Shown here: one piece after another, positions 1 to 6,329 of the stretch
Position numbering within the stretch: position 1 is the first letter of the stretch
How the letters are laid out: the number at the start of each line of letters is the position of its first letter
Source of the DNA: Candidatus Methanomethylicia archaeon
GTDB taxonomy: Archaea > Thermoproteota > Methanomethylicia > Methanomethylicales > Methanomethylicaceae
Assembly (NCBI GenBank): GCA_024464205.1
Contig: JANHAI010000019.1
Span: forward strand, 1 to 10,747
Length of the DNA: 10,747 bases
Direction: 5' to 3'
The notes under the pieces: generated by a model
Seen by the model: only the letters and a program-made list of their open reading frames with translations
Databases searched by the model: none
Told to the model about the DNA's origin: nothing
Program-made: the position numbers and the translations under genes

Positions 1-65
1 CGCATCACTTTTGCTGCCTTCGAGGCGTCGCCATATTCCCTGACGAAGACTATCTCCGACTTCAA
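1..65 (-). CDS. Start of a probable KEOPS subunit Pcc1 gene (partial, runs off left edge)
   Basis: Only about 21 codons are in the window. A TTG start (65-63) overlaps the TGA stop of the upstream DHH gene as TTGA, the same kind of overlap as at S6e/aIF2-gamma. The visible peptide begins (M)KSEIVFVREYGDASKAAKV and stays open to the edge. From memory of archaeal gene order, a small Pcc1-like KEOPS subunit often lies between recJ/S15 and S3Ae. A short beta strand followed by an Ala-rich helix would suit the Pcc1 fold, and kae1 and bud32 lie nearby in this window. No diagnostic motif is visible, so the identity rests mainly on context. The start of another small protein such as S3Ae is possible but fits less well. 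Confidence 0.45.
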   Translation of the reverse strand, partial: MKSEIVFVREYGDASKAAKVM

Positions 66-1501
66 AGCCTAACACCGCTTACGGTCTTCGACACGAGTGC
101 GTCGGCTATAGAGAGGAACTCTGCCTCTTTCCCATCCGGTATCTGGGCGCCTGCCGCGATGTTGTGCCCGCCACCTGATCCTCCGAGCTTCTCTGAGGCT
201 TCCTTCATGACGGCTCCCAAGTTGAGCCCCCTCCTGACGAGATCTGGGGTCGCCCTCCCCGAAACCTTGACCCCTTTTGACGCCTTTGCGAATGCGATTA
301 TGGGCTTCTCGGTCGTGAACTGCTTCGACGAGTATGCTATCGAGGCAAGAGTACCTATCATCTTCTCGTCCACTACGCTGCCCCCGAGTATCGCCTGCAC
401 GTTGGGCAGCACCCTCACCGCTTCGCTGCTGCTCTGGAGCCACTTCAGGTATCCAGATATCGCCTTCCTGTAATCTTGGAGGATCTCCTTCAGCTCAGAA
501 AGGGCGTTTCCCCGGTCGCCGAGGCAGATCGAGACGCCGAGGCCATACTTGCCGAGGCGCCCGCATGCGTTGATTGAGGAGGCGAACTCCCGCGCGTCGC
601 GGAGCGGCGTCTCCGGCAGCTCGTTGTTCAGGACGTACACCGCGCCGACTATGCTCTCAGCCTCCCTGCTCGTCATGCCTTGGGAGATCATGTACTTGAT
701 CATGCCGTTTATGACTGTCCTCAGCTCGTCCTTTGTGAGATCCGAGACTGACTTCCAGCCCCCGTCCTGCCTGCGCGGATCAATGCCGATCCCCTTGAGG
801 AGCTTGTAGCACGCTCCCTCGTCGCCGCTCAGCCCAGGCAGGAATGGCTCAATCGTATACTCCATGCACTTTACGAGCGGGCGTGACTCGAAGCCGTAGA
901 GCCTAAGACCTTTCTTGACGGTCATCAGCCCCATTTTTACGGCCTCTTCGGCGATAATTGAGTTGACCCCCACGAACGCCCCCCTCTCACCCTTGTCTTG
1001 GATGTCCCCGAGGGCGCCTACTATCGCCAGCGTCGAGAGGTCGGAGTTGCTTTCCGCCATCTTCTTTGCGACAAGGTACGCTGTCCCGGCCGCCGATAGA
1101 TCGTTCGAGCCGTCGAAGCCGCTCAAGTGCGGGTTCACCTCCAAGAGGTCCATGTCGGATTTCTCGGGCTGGTGGTGGTCGACCACTATGGGCTTCGTTT
1201 CCACCAGATCCTTGAGGAGCGACTTCTGACCGCTCCCCATGTCAGTGAAGACGGCGTACTTTGGCTTCATGGCGGAGATCTCTTTGATGACCTCCCCTTC
1301 TAGCTGCTTTACGATTCTCAGGTGGGGCTGGGCGCCGGATCTAACCAGGGCTGAGAAGAGTATGCTCCCTGCGGCGAGGCCATCGGCGTCCAGATGCGAT
1401 ATTATCAGGACACTCTCTTCCGGCTTGATCGAGAGGAGCTCGTTTGCAACAGCCGAGGCTCTACTCTCTAGATCATGAAAAGATCCGCCAGTGAGGGGCA
1501 C
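62..1501 (-). CDS. Archaeal RecJ-like DHH/DHHA1 phosphoesterase (single-strand exonuclease / GAN-Cdc45 relative)
   Basis: This 479-residue protein is of the DHH superfamily, which hydrolyses phosphodiester bonds using Mn/Mg ions. Archaeal members act as single-strand-specific exonucleases, and some bind the GINS replication complex. The catalytic motifs are in order: HLDADG (36-41), Asp87 in FTDMG, DHH (108-110) and GALGD (162-166). SAAGTAY (136-142) is also typical. The C-terminal DHHA1 domain ends with the glycine-rich substrate motif GGSGGGHNIAAGA (about 440-452). All metal ligands are present, so the protein should be catalytically active, unlike Cdc45-type relatives that lose them. The start is GTG, chosen because a strong GAGGAGG ribosome binding site sits 7 bases upstream. 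The gene lies 32 bases after rps15 and overlaps the next gene by 4 bases. Whether it repairs DNA, works at the replication fork or degrades RNA cannot be told from sequence. Confidence 0.9.
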   Translation of the reverse strand: MPLTGGSFHDLESRASAVANELLSIKPEESVLIISHLDADGLAAGSILFSALVRSGAQPHLRIVKQLEGEVIKEISAMKPKYAVFTDMGSGQKSLLKDLVETKPIVVDHHQPEKSDMDLLEVNPHLSGFDGSNDLSAAGTAYLVAKKMAESNSDLSTLAIVGALGDIQDKGERGAFVGVNSIIAEEAVKMGLMTVKKGLRLYGFESRPLVKCMEYTIEPFLPGLSGDEGACYKLLKGIGIDPRRQDGGWKSVSDLTKDELRTVINGMIKYMISQGMTSREAESIVGAVYVLNNELPETPLRDAREFASSINACGRLGKYGLGVSICLGDRGNALSELKEILQDYRKAISGYLKWLQSSSEAVRVLPNVQAILGGSVVDEKMIGTLASIAYSSKQFTTEKPIIAFAKASKGVKVSGRATPDLVRRGLNLGAVMKEASEKLGGSGGGHNIAAGAQIPDGKEAEFLSIADALVSKTVSGVRL

Positions 1502-1508
1502 GAAAGAT

Positions 1509-1515
1509 CCTCCTC
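1509..1515 (-). promoter_or_regulatory. Ribosome binding site of the recJ-like gene
   Basis: GAGGAGG on the minus strand, 7 bases before the GTG at 1501-1499. It is the strongest Shine-Dalgarno sequence in the window and fixes the non-AUG start. Confidence 0.75.
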
Positions 1516-1533
1516 TCAGATCGCCAAATCAGC

Positions 1534-1992
1534 TTACCTGACGAGGATTGAAGACTTCTCCGGGGAGTACTTCCAATCTCGGGGGAGCTTTCCTGCTGAC
1601 TTGTAATACTTCGCCAGCCTGTTGATCTTCGATTCCAGGAGCTGCAGTCCCCTCTTGGAGCTCATGTCCTTAGGGTGCTCCTCCATGTGAGCCCTTATGG
1701 CGCTGGAGTGCTTGATGAGGTTGAAGAGATCCTCCGGCAGCTTTGGGGCCAACCCCCTCTCGGCGAGGGTCTTGTTGAGTTTCTTCCCTGTGACCTGCCT
1801 GGAGAGCGGTATGCCGTACTGATCCCTGAGCAGAACGCCGATCTGCGATGGCGGGATCCCCTTCTTTGCAAAGTCCATGATCAGCGACTCTGCCTCGTCA
1901 ACTGACGCTTTGACCCACTTAGGGGTTCCGCTCTCGATCGGCCTGATCGAATGTGAGCTTCCTTTAGTCTTACTCTTCCTCAATGAAGACAC
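1534..1992 (-). CDS. rps15: 30S ribosomal protein S15 (uS15)
   Basis: Small-subunit protein that binds 16S rRNA early in assembly. The archaeal/eukaryotic form has an N-terminal extension before the helical S15 core. Here a basic N-terminus (SLRKSKTKGSSHSIRP) leads to TPKWV, then the helical region and the conserved tail with LLESKINRLAKYYK and LPRDWKYSP. I start it at GTG 1992-1990, giving 152 residues, the usual archaeal length. The reading frame stays open to a TTG at 2019, but that codon lies only a few bases downstream of the box A element (2021-2028), ahead of the expected transcription start near 1998, and would add nine unrelated residues. No clear Shine-Dalgarno sequence precedes the GTG, consistent with a leader of only a few bases. 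The gene is followed 32 bases later by the recJ-like gene, so the two are probably co-transcribed. Confidence 0.93.
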   Translation of the reverse strand: MSSLRKSKTKGSSHSIRPIESGTPKWVKASVDEAESLIMDFAKKGIPPSQIGVLLRDQYGIPLSRQVTGKKLNKTLAERGLAPKLPEDLFNLIKHSSAIRAHMEEHPKDMSSKRGLQLLESKINRLAKYYKSAGKLPRDWKYSPEKSSILVR

Positions 1993-2020
1993 CTGAGCAA
2001 ACCATAGAATTGAACACAAT

Positions 2021-2034
2021 TATTTAAGTTTTCG
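2021..2034 (-). promoter_or_regulatory. Box A promoter of rps15
   Basis: On the minus strand CGAAAA (BRE-like, 2034-2029) is followed by CTTAAATA (2028-2021). The TATA element overlaps the TAA stop of the ITPase gene (2026-2024). Transcription about 26 bases downstream would begin near 1998, some 6 bases before the GTG of rps15, so the mRNA would be almost leaderless. This is based on spacing and consensus only. Confidence 0.6.
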
Positions 2035-2611
2035 TGCTGCACTCTGACCGGATGCACCACTCGCCGAAGCTCCTGAATGCCTTCCCCCTATGCGATATGC
2101 GGCCCTTCGCCTCTGCATCCATCTCTGCAAAGGTTAGGCCCCTCCCCTCGTTGCTTATGAAGATCGGGTCGAAGCCAAAGCCGCGGGTCCCCTTCGCCGA
2201 GTCCGATATGAAGCCCAGAGCCTCCCCCGCGAAGAGGAGCGTCGGGTTGCCCGGCACAGCGTACGCTATGGAGCATCTGAACGCCGCCCTCCTGTCGGAG
2301 ACCCCTCCCATAAGTTTGAGGATCCCCGAGCAGCCTATCGTCTTGAAGGCGTACGACGAGTAAGGCCCAGGGAAGCCTCCCAAGGACTTGATGAAGAGAC
2401 CGGAATCCTCAGCGACGACCGGGCAACCGAGCTTCGCGGCTGCGCTGGCTGCCGCATGTTCGGCGATCCTCTCGAGTGAATCAGCCTGGATCTCAACCTT
2501 CTCGCAATTGGCCATCCTCAGCGAGATGCCGAACTGGGAGAGGGTGCGGTTTGCCTCTTCGACCTTGTGAGAGTTGCCTGTGGCGAAGAGTATCTCCCTT
2601 TTACCTATCAG
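2024..2611 (-). CDS. XTP/dITP pyrophosphatase (HAM1/RdgB family), no normal start codon
   Basis: House-cleaning enzyme of the ITPase family that hydrolyses ITP, dITP and XTP to the monophosphate and pyrophosphate, keeping deaminated purines out of nucleic acids. Family motifs: ILFATGNSHKVEEA at the N-terminus, AEDSGLFI, GPYSSYAFKTIG, then TRGFGFDPIFI and ISHRGKAF at the C-terminus. All expected parts are present. The first ATG in the frame (2515-2513) lies after FATGN and would delete the nucleotide-binding strand and loop, so the real protein must start upstream. The frame is open only back to a TAA at 2641-2639, and this stretch has no ATG, GTG or TTG. I mark CTG at 2611 (195 residues, the normal length), with ATA at 2608 or 2593 as alternatives. 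A one-base indel in the G6 tract at 2621-2626 is equally possible. The gene follows bud32 and precedes the rps15 promoter. Confidence 0.85.
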   Translation of the reverse strand: MIGKREILFATGNSHKVEEANRTLSQFGISLRMANCEKVEIQADSLERIAEHAAASAAAKLGCPVVAEDSGLFIKSLGGFPGPYSSYAFKTIGCSGILKLMGGVSDRRAAFRCSIAYAVPGNPTLLFAGEALGFISDSAKGTRGFGFDPIFISNEGRGLTFAEMDAEAKGRISHRGKAFRSFGEWCIRSECSTKT

Positions 2612-2655
2612 GATTGGCGCCCCCCGCTTATCACTCTGTTAATCCCCATAGCGAT

Positions 2656-3306
2656 TCATCGCCCTCCCTCGACATATCTCCCCCTCCTCCTTATCTCCTC
2701 CACCCTCAGCAGCACATCAGCTGCAGCCTCGCCCATCTCCAAGCGGTACCCCTCGACAAAGCTATCATATGCCGACTTGGATCTCGAGTGGTGGGAGCTC
2801 TCGAGCGCCCTCCTCATGAGGTGTATGTCAACGCCCCTTGCCTCCGTACTAGTTGTATGCTCTCCCAGCCCGAAGTCAATCAGGTAGAGGCGCCTACCTG
2901 AGGAGATGATGTTGGAGGTCGTCAGATCGCCGTGGACTATCCCTCCGTGGTGGAGCCTCCCCACAGAGATGCCGATCTCCCTGAAGGCAAGGTGCATCCC
3001 TGCATCGTCCATGCTGTCAATAAGCTTCTTCAGCGGCTCTCCCGGGATGTAGGACATCACTATCTCGAACTCTTCCATGTCGACAAAGAAGACGATAGGG
3101 GTAGGGACCATGCACGCCCGGGCATCAGCGAGGAGCCTGGATTCAAGGGATGTCCTCGTCCCCCTGATGTAGGAATCGAGGGCGGCGTTCCTGTATTCCT
3201 TTCTCACTCTCTTCTTGAAGATGACGTCGAAGCCAAGCCACTCTCCGCGCCTCAGCTCGGCCTCAGCACCCTTCTTCACGAGAGGCCCCCTCGTGATCAT
3301 CGCCAT
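2656..3306 (-). CDS. bud32: KEOPS kinase/ATPase Bud32 (PRPK family)
   Basis: Small atypical protein kinase that acts as an ATPase partner of Kae1 in the KEOPS complex, which makes t6A at position 37 of ANN-decoding tRNAs. The N-terminal lobe has the Bud32 signature KKRVRKEYRNAALDSYIRGTR followed by a TSLESRLL helix. The catalytic loop is HGDLTTSNII, and the metal-binding motif is DFGLGEHT. There is no large C-lobe, as usual for this minimal kinase. I choose ATG 3306 (216 residues) because GAGGTG lies 8 bases upstream. ATG 3300, overlapping the kae1 stop as ATGA, is a close alternative. A longer frame from 3333 would run deeper into kae1 and adds nothing family-like. The overlap with kae1 suggests coupled translation of two proteins that bind each other. 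In several euryarchaea the two are fused into one polypeptide; here they are separate. Confidence 0.93.
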   Translation of the reverse strand: MAMITRGPLVKKGAEAELRRGEWLGFDVIFKKRVRKEYRNAALDSYIRGTRTSLESRLLADARACMVPTPIVFFVDMEEFEIVMSYIPGEPLKKLIDSMDDAGMHLAFREIGISVGRLHHGGIVHGDLTTSNIISSGRRLYLIDFGLGEHTTSTEARGVDIHLMRRALESSHHSRSKSAYDSFVEGYRLEMGEAAADVLLRVEEIRRRGRYVEGGR

Positions 3307-4286
3307 GGTATCTCCACCTCGTCGAGCCTCCACCTCGGCCTCACAAGGCTCTTCTCGATCGGAACCTCGACGCCCCTCTCGAGCGCGAGGAGGCCTGTCC
3401 AGGCGATCATGGCTCCGTTGTCGCCAGCAAGCTCAGGGGGGACAACGTAAAACCTCGCCGAGTGCTCACTGCATACCGACTTGAGGATCCTCTGAAGCCT
3501 AACGCTCCTCGCCACGCCCCCCGTTAGCAGGAGCGAGGGCTTCTCTGTGTGGGCAAGCGCCCTTTCTGCCACCTCGGCGAGCATCCCGTATGCGACCTCG
3601 AGGAGGCTTAGGCTCAGATCCCTCAAGTCGCAGATCTTCGACTTCCGTATCGCTGTCGTCAGCAAGCCCGAATAGGACATGTCCTGCCCCTTCACCACGT
3701 AAGGGAGCGGGACGAACTCCTTCCCTTCGTCAGCGAGTGCCTCGAGCTTCGGCACCCCTGGATGGCCGAGCCCTACCGACCTGGCGAAGGTATCGAGGCA
3801 GTTGCCAAGCGCGATGTCCAATGTCTCCCCGAAGATCCTGTACCTCCCGCCCGAGTATGCTGAGACGATAGTGTTCCCGCCTGATACGTACACCACGAGC
3901 GGGTCCTCCTCGCCCGTAACCATCCGCCCGATCTCTATGTGCGCTATGCAGTGGTTCACTGGGACAAGGGGCTTCGCTGAAATGAGGGAGAGTATGCGCG
4001 CGGCTGTGGCCCCTGTCCTCAGGCACGGGCCCAGCCCAGGGCCGGCTGAGAAGGCTACAGCGCTGATGTCAGAGATCTTGAGACCAGCTCCCTTAAGCGA
4101 TTCCATTATTGCTTTCGGGGCCTCGGCGGTGTGGTGTTGGCCGGCTTCCCGCGGGTGGATCCCGCCGGTCTTCGGAGTGTACTCAGACTTGATGTTCGAG
4201 AGTATTTTACGGTCTGAGGAGACAATTCCGCAGCCAAAAGTATGGGCAGTGCTCTCTATGCCCAGCACGCATTGCACTGAGCTCAT
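3297..4286 (-). CDS. kae1: tRNA threonylcarbamoyladenosine transferase Kae1 (KEOPS catalytic subunit)
   Basis: Kae1/TsaD transfers the threonylcarbamoyl group from its AMP adduct to A37 of tRNA. The protein is of ASKHA fold and is 329 residues, the typical archaeal length. It opens with LGIESTAHTFG, followed by GGIHPREAGQHH and SAGPGLGPCLRTG. The metal-binding HxxxH pair is His112 and His116 in NHCIAHIE. YVSGGNT (133-139) and GETLDIALGNCLDTFARS form the nucleotide site, and Asp289 in AGDNGAMIA is the third metal ligand. In the segment GGVARSVRL a serine stands where an asparagine is usual in this family (GGVAxN), a small deviation. ATG 4286 fits the family N-terminus. It lies 17 bases after rps27ae and no good Shine-Dalgarno sequence is seen. 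The stop overlaps bud32. Confidence 0.96.
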   Translation of the reverse strand: MSSVQCVLGIESTAHTFGCGIVSSDRKILSNIKSEYTPKTGGIHPREAGQHHTAEAPKAIMESLKGAGLKISDISAVAFSAGPGLGPCLRTGATAARILSLISAKPLVPVNHCIAHIEIGRMVTGEEDPLVVYVSGGNTIVSAYSGGRYRIFGETLDIALGNCLDTFARSVGLGHPGVPKLEALADEGKEFVPLPYVVKGQDMSYSGLLTTAIRKSKICDLRDLSLSLLEVAYGMLAEVAERALAHTEKPSLLLTGGVARSVRLQRILKSVCSEHSARFYVVPPELAGDNGAMIAWTGLLALERGVEVPIEKSLVRPRWRLDEVEIPWR

Positions 4287-4303
4287 TTTTGGTTAAGCCT
4301 TCG

Positions 4304-4468
4304 TCACTGCCTGATGAACTCGGTATACCCGCAGTAGCCACAGGCCCACCTTGGGTTCGGCTTCATGTGCTTAGCCATGAACCTTCCGCACCGTGAGCAT
4401 TTCTTGTTCTTTGGCTTTGCGGTCTCTTTTTCGTAGTCGGCTTCATAAAGCTCGGATGATTTGACCAT
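4304..4468 (-). CDS. rps27ae: 30S ribosomal protein S27ae (eS31), zinc ribbon
   Basis: A 54-residue protein of the archaeal small subunit, homologous to the ribosomal half of eukaryotic ubiquitin-S27a; no ubiquitin domain is attached. It reads MVKSSELYEADYEK, then a basic linker, then a four-cysteine zinc ribbon made of CSRC (24-27) and CGYC (43-46), and ends YTEFIRQ. The gene lies between rps24e and kae1, the usual archaeal partner order. Its ATG is 27 bases from the centre of a very good box A element, so the mRNA is probably leaderless and no ribosome binding site is needed. Confidence 0.95.
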   Translation of the reverse strand: MVKSSELYEADYEKETAKPKNKKCSRCGRFMAKHMKPNPRWACGYCGYTEFIRQ

Positions 4469-4490
4469 GATATATCACCATTTGAGGACG

Positions 4491-4500
4491 CTTATAAAGC
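4491..4500 (-). promoter_or_regulatory. Box A promoter of rps27ae (probably leaderless)
   Basis: GCTTTATAAG on the minus strand is close to the archaeal TATA consensus and lies just after the TAG stop of rps24e. The centre is about 27 bases from the ATG of rps27ae, placing the transcription start at or next to the first base of the start codon. It could also drive kae1 and the genes after it. Confidence 0.65.
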
Positions 4501-4509
4501 GATATGCAC

Positions 4510-4863
4510 CTACTTCTGCTGGGCGCCCTGCTCCGCTGGCGCTGGGGCCATCGCCGCTTTGCGTTCTGCCCTCGAGAGGTTCCTGAGCTGGATGTATTTT
4601 GGCTCTATCTCCTTCCCCCTCTCCTCGCTTTCATAGACATGCGCCTTGCAAATAGCAACGTTCGTGCCGAACGAAGAGACGACGTTCTTGACGAATACCC
4701 TCTCGACTGGCACTTTGAGCGATGCTGCGATCGATTTCCTCAATAGATCCCTCTTCGGGGTAGCCTGCGATGCCACCTCTATCTTAAGCTCCCTTCTCTC
4801 CATGATCGGGTTCATCTTGTCTTCAATAATAGATATCTGGTACGAGGCATCTTGGGATGACAT
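4510..4863 (-). CDS. rps24e: 30S ribosomal protein S24e (eS24)
   Basis: Small-subunit protein of archaea and eukaryotes, 117 residues. After a short N-terminus it shows the family pattern: ISIIEDKMNPIMERRELKIE (first strands), ATPKRDLLRKSIAASLKV (the PTR/R-type helix region), VFVKNVVSSFGTN, and the AHVYESEERGKEIEPKYI segment. The C-terminal tail is Ala/Pro/Gln-rich (APAPAEQGAQQK) and probably disordered. The start is ATG 4863. This is the first minus-strand gene after the glutamate dehydrogenase interruption, so it needs its own promoter and has one in the 210-base divergent region. rps27ae follows. Confidence 0.94.
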   Translation of the reverse strand: MSSQDASYQISIIEDKMNPIMERRELKIEVASQATPKRDLLRKSIAASLKVPVERVFVKNVVSSFGTNVAICKAHVYESEERGKEIEPKYIQLRNLSRAERKAAMAPAPAEQGAQQK

Positions 4864-4902
4864 CTTAACACATCCATTCGGGCTTTAGAAAAGATACACT
4901 CC

Positions 4903-4917
4903 TTTTTTAGCTTTCCT
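4903..4917 (-). promoter_or_regulatory. Probable promoter of rps24e
   Basis: On the minus strand GGAAAG (BRE-like) is followed by CTAAAAAA (4910-4903). Transcription would start near 4880, giving a leader of about 17 bases that contains GGATGTG before the ATG. A second, weaker TATA-like stretch TTCTAAAG (4890-4883) would instead give a leaderless mRNA. The choice is uncertain. Confidence 0.4.
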
Positions 4918-5000
4918 GTTAAGATGGGGCGATCAGAGGCAGCATCGGGTGTCATGGGCGTCTGCAATGAGGTCGACGCGACCATAAATCATCAATCTAT

Positions 5001-5034
5001 CATTTTTCAATAAAATGTTAAATAAGAGTTATTT
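5001..5034. repeat. Two adjacent short inverted repeats at the gdhA promoter
   Basis: The first is CATTTT (5001-5006), spacer TCAAT, AAAATG (5012-5017). The second is AAATAA (5020-5025), spacer GAG, TTATTT (5029-5034). Both have perfect 6-base arms and flank or overlap the TATA box. Such sites suit a dimeric archaeal regulator of the Lrp/AsnC type, but AT-rich DNA makes short inverted repeats common by chance. Confidence 0.45.
5018..5025 (+). promoter_or_regulatory. Box A promoter of gdhA
   Basis: TTAAATAA on the plus strand, in AT-rich flanks. Transcription about 26 bases downstream would begin near 5047, leaving a leader of roughly 27 bases with a ribosome binding site. The element lies inside the inverted repeat AAATAA-GAG-TTATTT, so a factor bound there would block TBP. 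Confidence 0.6.
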
Positions 5035-5061
5035 GTACGAGTTGAGACCAAAAAGGGTTAA

Positions 5062-5067
5062 GGTGAT
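5062..5067 (+). promoter_or_regulatory. Ribosome binding site of gdhA
   Basis: GGTGAT, a good match to the archaeal anti-Shine-Dalgarno sequence, 6 bases before the ATG at 5074. Confidence 0.75.
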
Positions 5068-5073
5068 GCCCTA

Positions 5074-6315
5074 ATGGAAAAGACTCCGTATGATATGGCG
5101 ATGGCGCAGTTGGATAAATGCGCAGAAATAATAAAACTTGACCCCAACATGCATGAGATACTCAAGTACCCCAAGAGGGTACTGTGCGTATATGTCCCTG
5201 TAATGATGGACAACGGGAAGGTCAAGGTATTCAAGGGATTCAGGTCCCAGCACAATGATGCGCTAGGACCTTTCAAGGGAGGGGTGAGGTTCCACCCGAA
5301 TGTCACGATGGAGGAGGTGATGGCGCTCTCCATCTGGATGACTTGGAAGTGTGCCGTAGCCAGCATCCCTCTCGGTGGGGGTAAGGGAGGGATCGTGTGC
5401 GATCCGAAATCTATGAGCCTAGGGGAGCTCGAGAGGCTCTCGAGGGGCTACTTCGCTGCCATAAGGCACATTGTTGGGCCACAGCTCGACATTCCAGCGC
5501 CTGACGTGAACAGCAGCCCGCGAGAGATGGCGTGGTTCCTCGACGAGTATAACAAGTACCTCGGTTACAATGCGCCAGGCGTTGTGACAGGGAAGCCGGT
5601 CGAGATAGGTGGCTCTGAAGGCAGGGGCGAGGCCACGGGGAGGGGGCTTTCGTTTGTCGCGCGGGAGGCAGCTAAAAAGCTCGGCATTGAGTTCAAGAAA
5701 GCTAGCGTTGTCGTGCAGGGGTTTGGGAATGTCGGGTACTATAGTGCGAAGTTCATGGAGGAGTTCGGGTGCAAGATCATCGGGCTCAGCGATTCGAAGG
5801 GAGGGATCTTTAACCCCGCTGGGCTAAGCGTAGAGAAGGTGATGAAGTACAAACAGAACACAGGCGGCGTACAGGATTTCCCCGGCGCCACGAACGTCAC
5901 TAACGAGGAGCTGCTCGAGCTAAAGTGCGATATATTGATACCTGCTGCCCTTGAGAACCAGATCACAGAAAAGAACGCGAATAAGATCAAGGCGAGGCTC
6001 GTCCTCGAGGGTGCCAACGGGCCAACGACGCCAAAGGCGGACAACATCCTTTATGAGATGGGCATAATGGTGGTTCCGGACATATTGGCGAACGCAGGAG
6101 GCGTCAGCACTTCGTACTTCGAGTGGGTCCAGAACCTACAGAACTACTACTGGCCCTATGAGGAGGTCGTCCAGAAGCTGGACAAGCTCATGGTCAAGGC
6201 TTTCAACAACGTGTACGACGCATACACGAGGTACAAGGTTGAAATGAGGATGGCGGCGTACATATGCGCCGTTGAGCGCGTGACAAAGGCAATGAAGCTT
6301 AGGGGCTGGTGCTAG
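5074..6315 (+). CDS. gdhA: Glutamate dehydrogenase (hexameric family), NAD(P)-dependent
   Basis: Catalyses reversible oxidative deamination of glutamate to 2-oxoglutarate and ammonia. It is 413 residues, the usual length for archaeal hexameric enzymes. The substrate domain has GPFKGGVRFHP with Lys68, MTWKCAV with Lys92, catalytic Lys104 in GGGKGG, and Asp144 in PAPDVN. A Rossmann domain follows, with GFGNVG (216-221) and Asp240 at the end of the next strand (GLSDSKGG). I cannot decide NAD versus NADP preference from this. Later motifs are ALENQIT, LEGANGPTTPKA and PDILANAGGV, all family-typical. ATG 5074 has a good ribosome binding site. It is the only plus-strand gene in the window and stands between genes that are neighbours in many archaea, so it looks inserted. 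Its codon use and GC content do not look foreign by eye. Confidence 0.97.
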   Translation: MEKTPYDMAMAQLDKCAEIIKLDPNMHEILKYPKRVLCVYVPVMMDNGKVKVFKGFRSQHNDALGPFKGGVRFHPNVTMEEVMALSIWMTWKCAVASIPLGGGKGGIVCDPKSMSLGELERLSRGYFAAIRHIVGPQLDIPAPDVNSSPREMAWFLDEYNKYLGYNAPGVVTGKPVEIGGSEGRGEATGRGLSFVAREAAKKLGIEFKKASVVVQGFGNVGYYSAKFMEEFGCKIIGLSDSKGGIFNPAGLSVEKVMKYKQNTGGVQDFPGATNVTNEELLELKCDILIPAALENQITEKNANKIKARLVLEGANGPTTPKADNILYEMGIMVVPDILANAGGVSTSYFEWVQNLQNYYWPYEEVVQKLDKLMVKAFNNVYDAYTRYKVEMRMAAYICAVERVTKAMKLRGWC

Positions 6316-6329
6316 GGGCAGAACGCACA

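Larger units (their letters stand above)
4864..5073. promoter_or_regulatory. Divergent intergenic region between rps24e and gdhA
   Basis: 210 bases without a convincing gene. The left third serves rps24e. The right third is AT-rich and holds the gdhA promoter, two adjacent inverted repeats (5001-5017 and 5020-5034) and the gdhA ribosome binding site. The middle (4921-4983) is more GC-rich, with a weak 5-bp inverted repeat GCGTC/GACGC (4959-4979). A 29-codon plus-strand frame at 4924-5013 has no ribosome binding site, and I do not call it a gene. Confidence 0.7.

Noticed and set aside
2932..3450. 172-codon plus-strand frame opposite bud32 and kae1
   Set aside because: It lies antisense to two well-supported genes and its composition reflects their codon bias; no family-like motif.
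4924..5013. 29-codon plus-strand reading frame upstream of gdhA
   Set aside because: It starts with ATG but has no ribosome binding site, no recognisable peptide feature and ends within the gdhA promoter repeats.
4864..5073. C/D box sRNA or tRNA in the longest intergenic region
   Set aside because: No RUGAUGA box paired with a CUGA box at suitable spacing, and no cloverleaf that I could find by eye.
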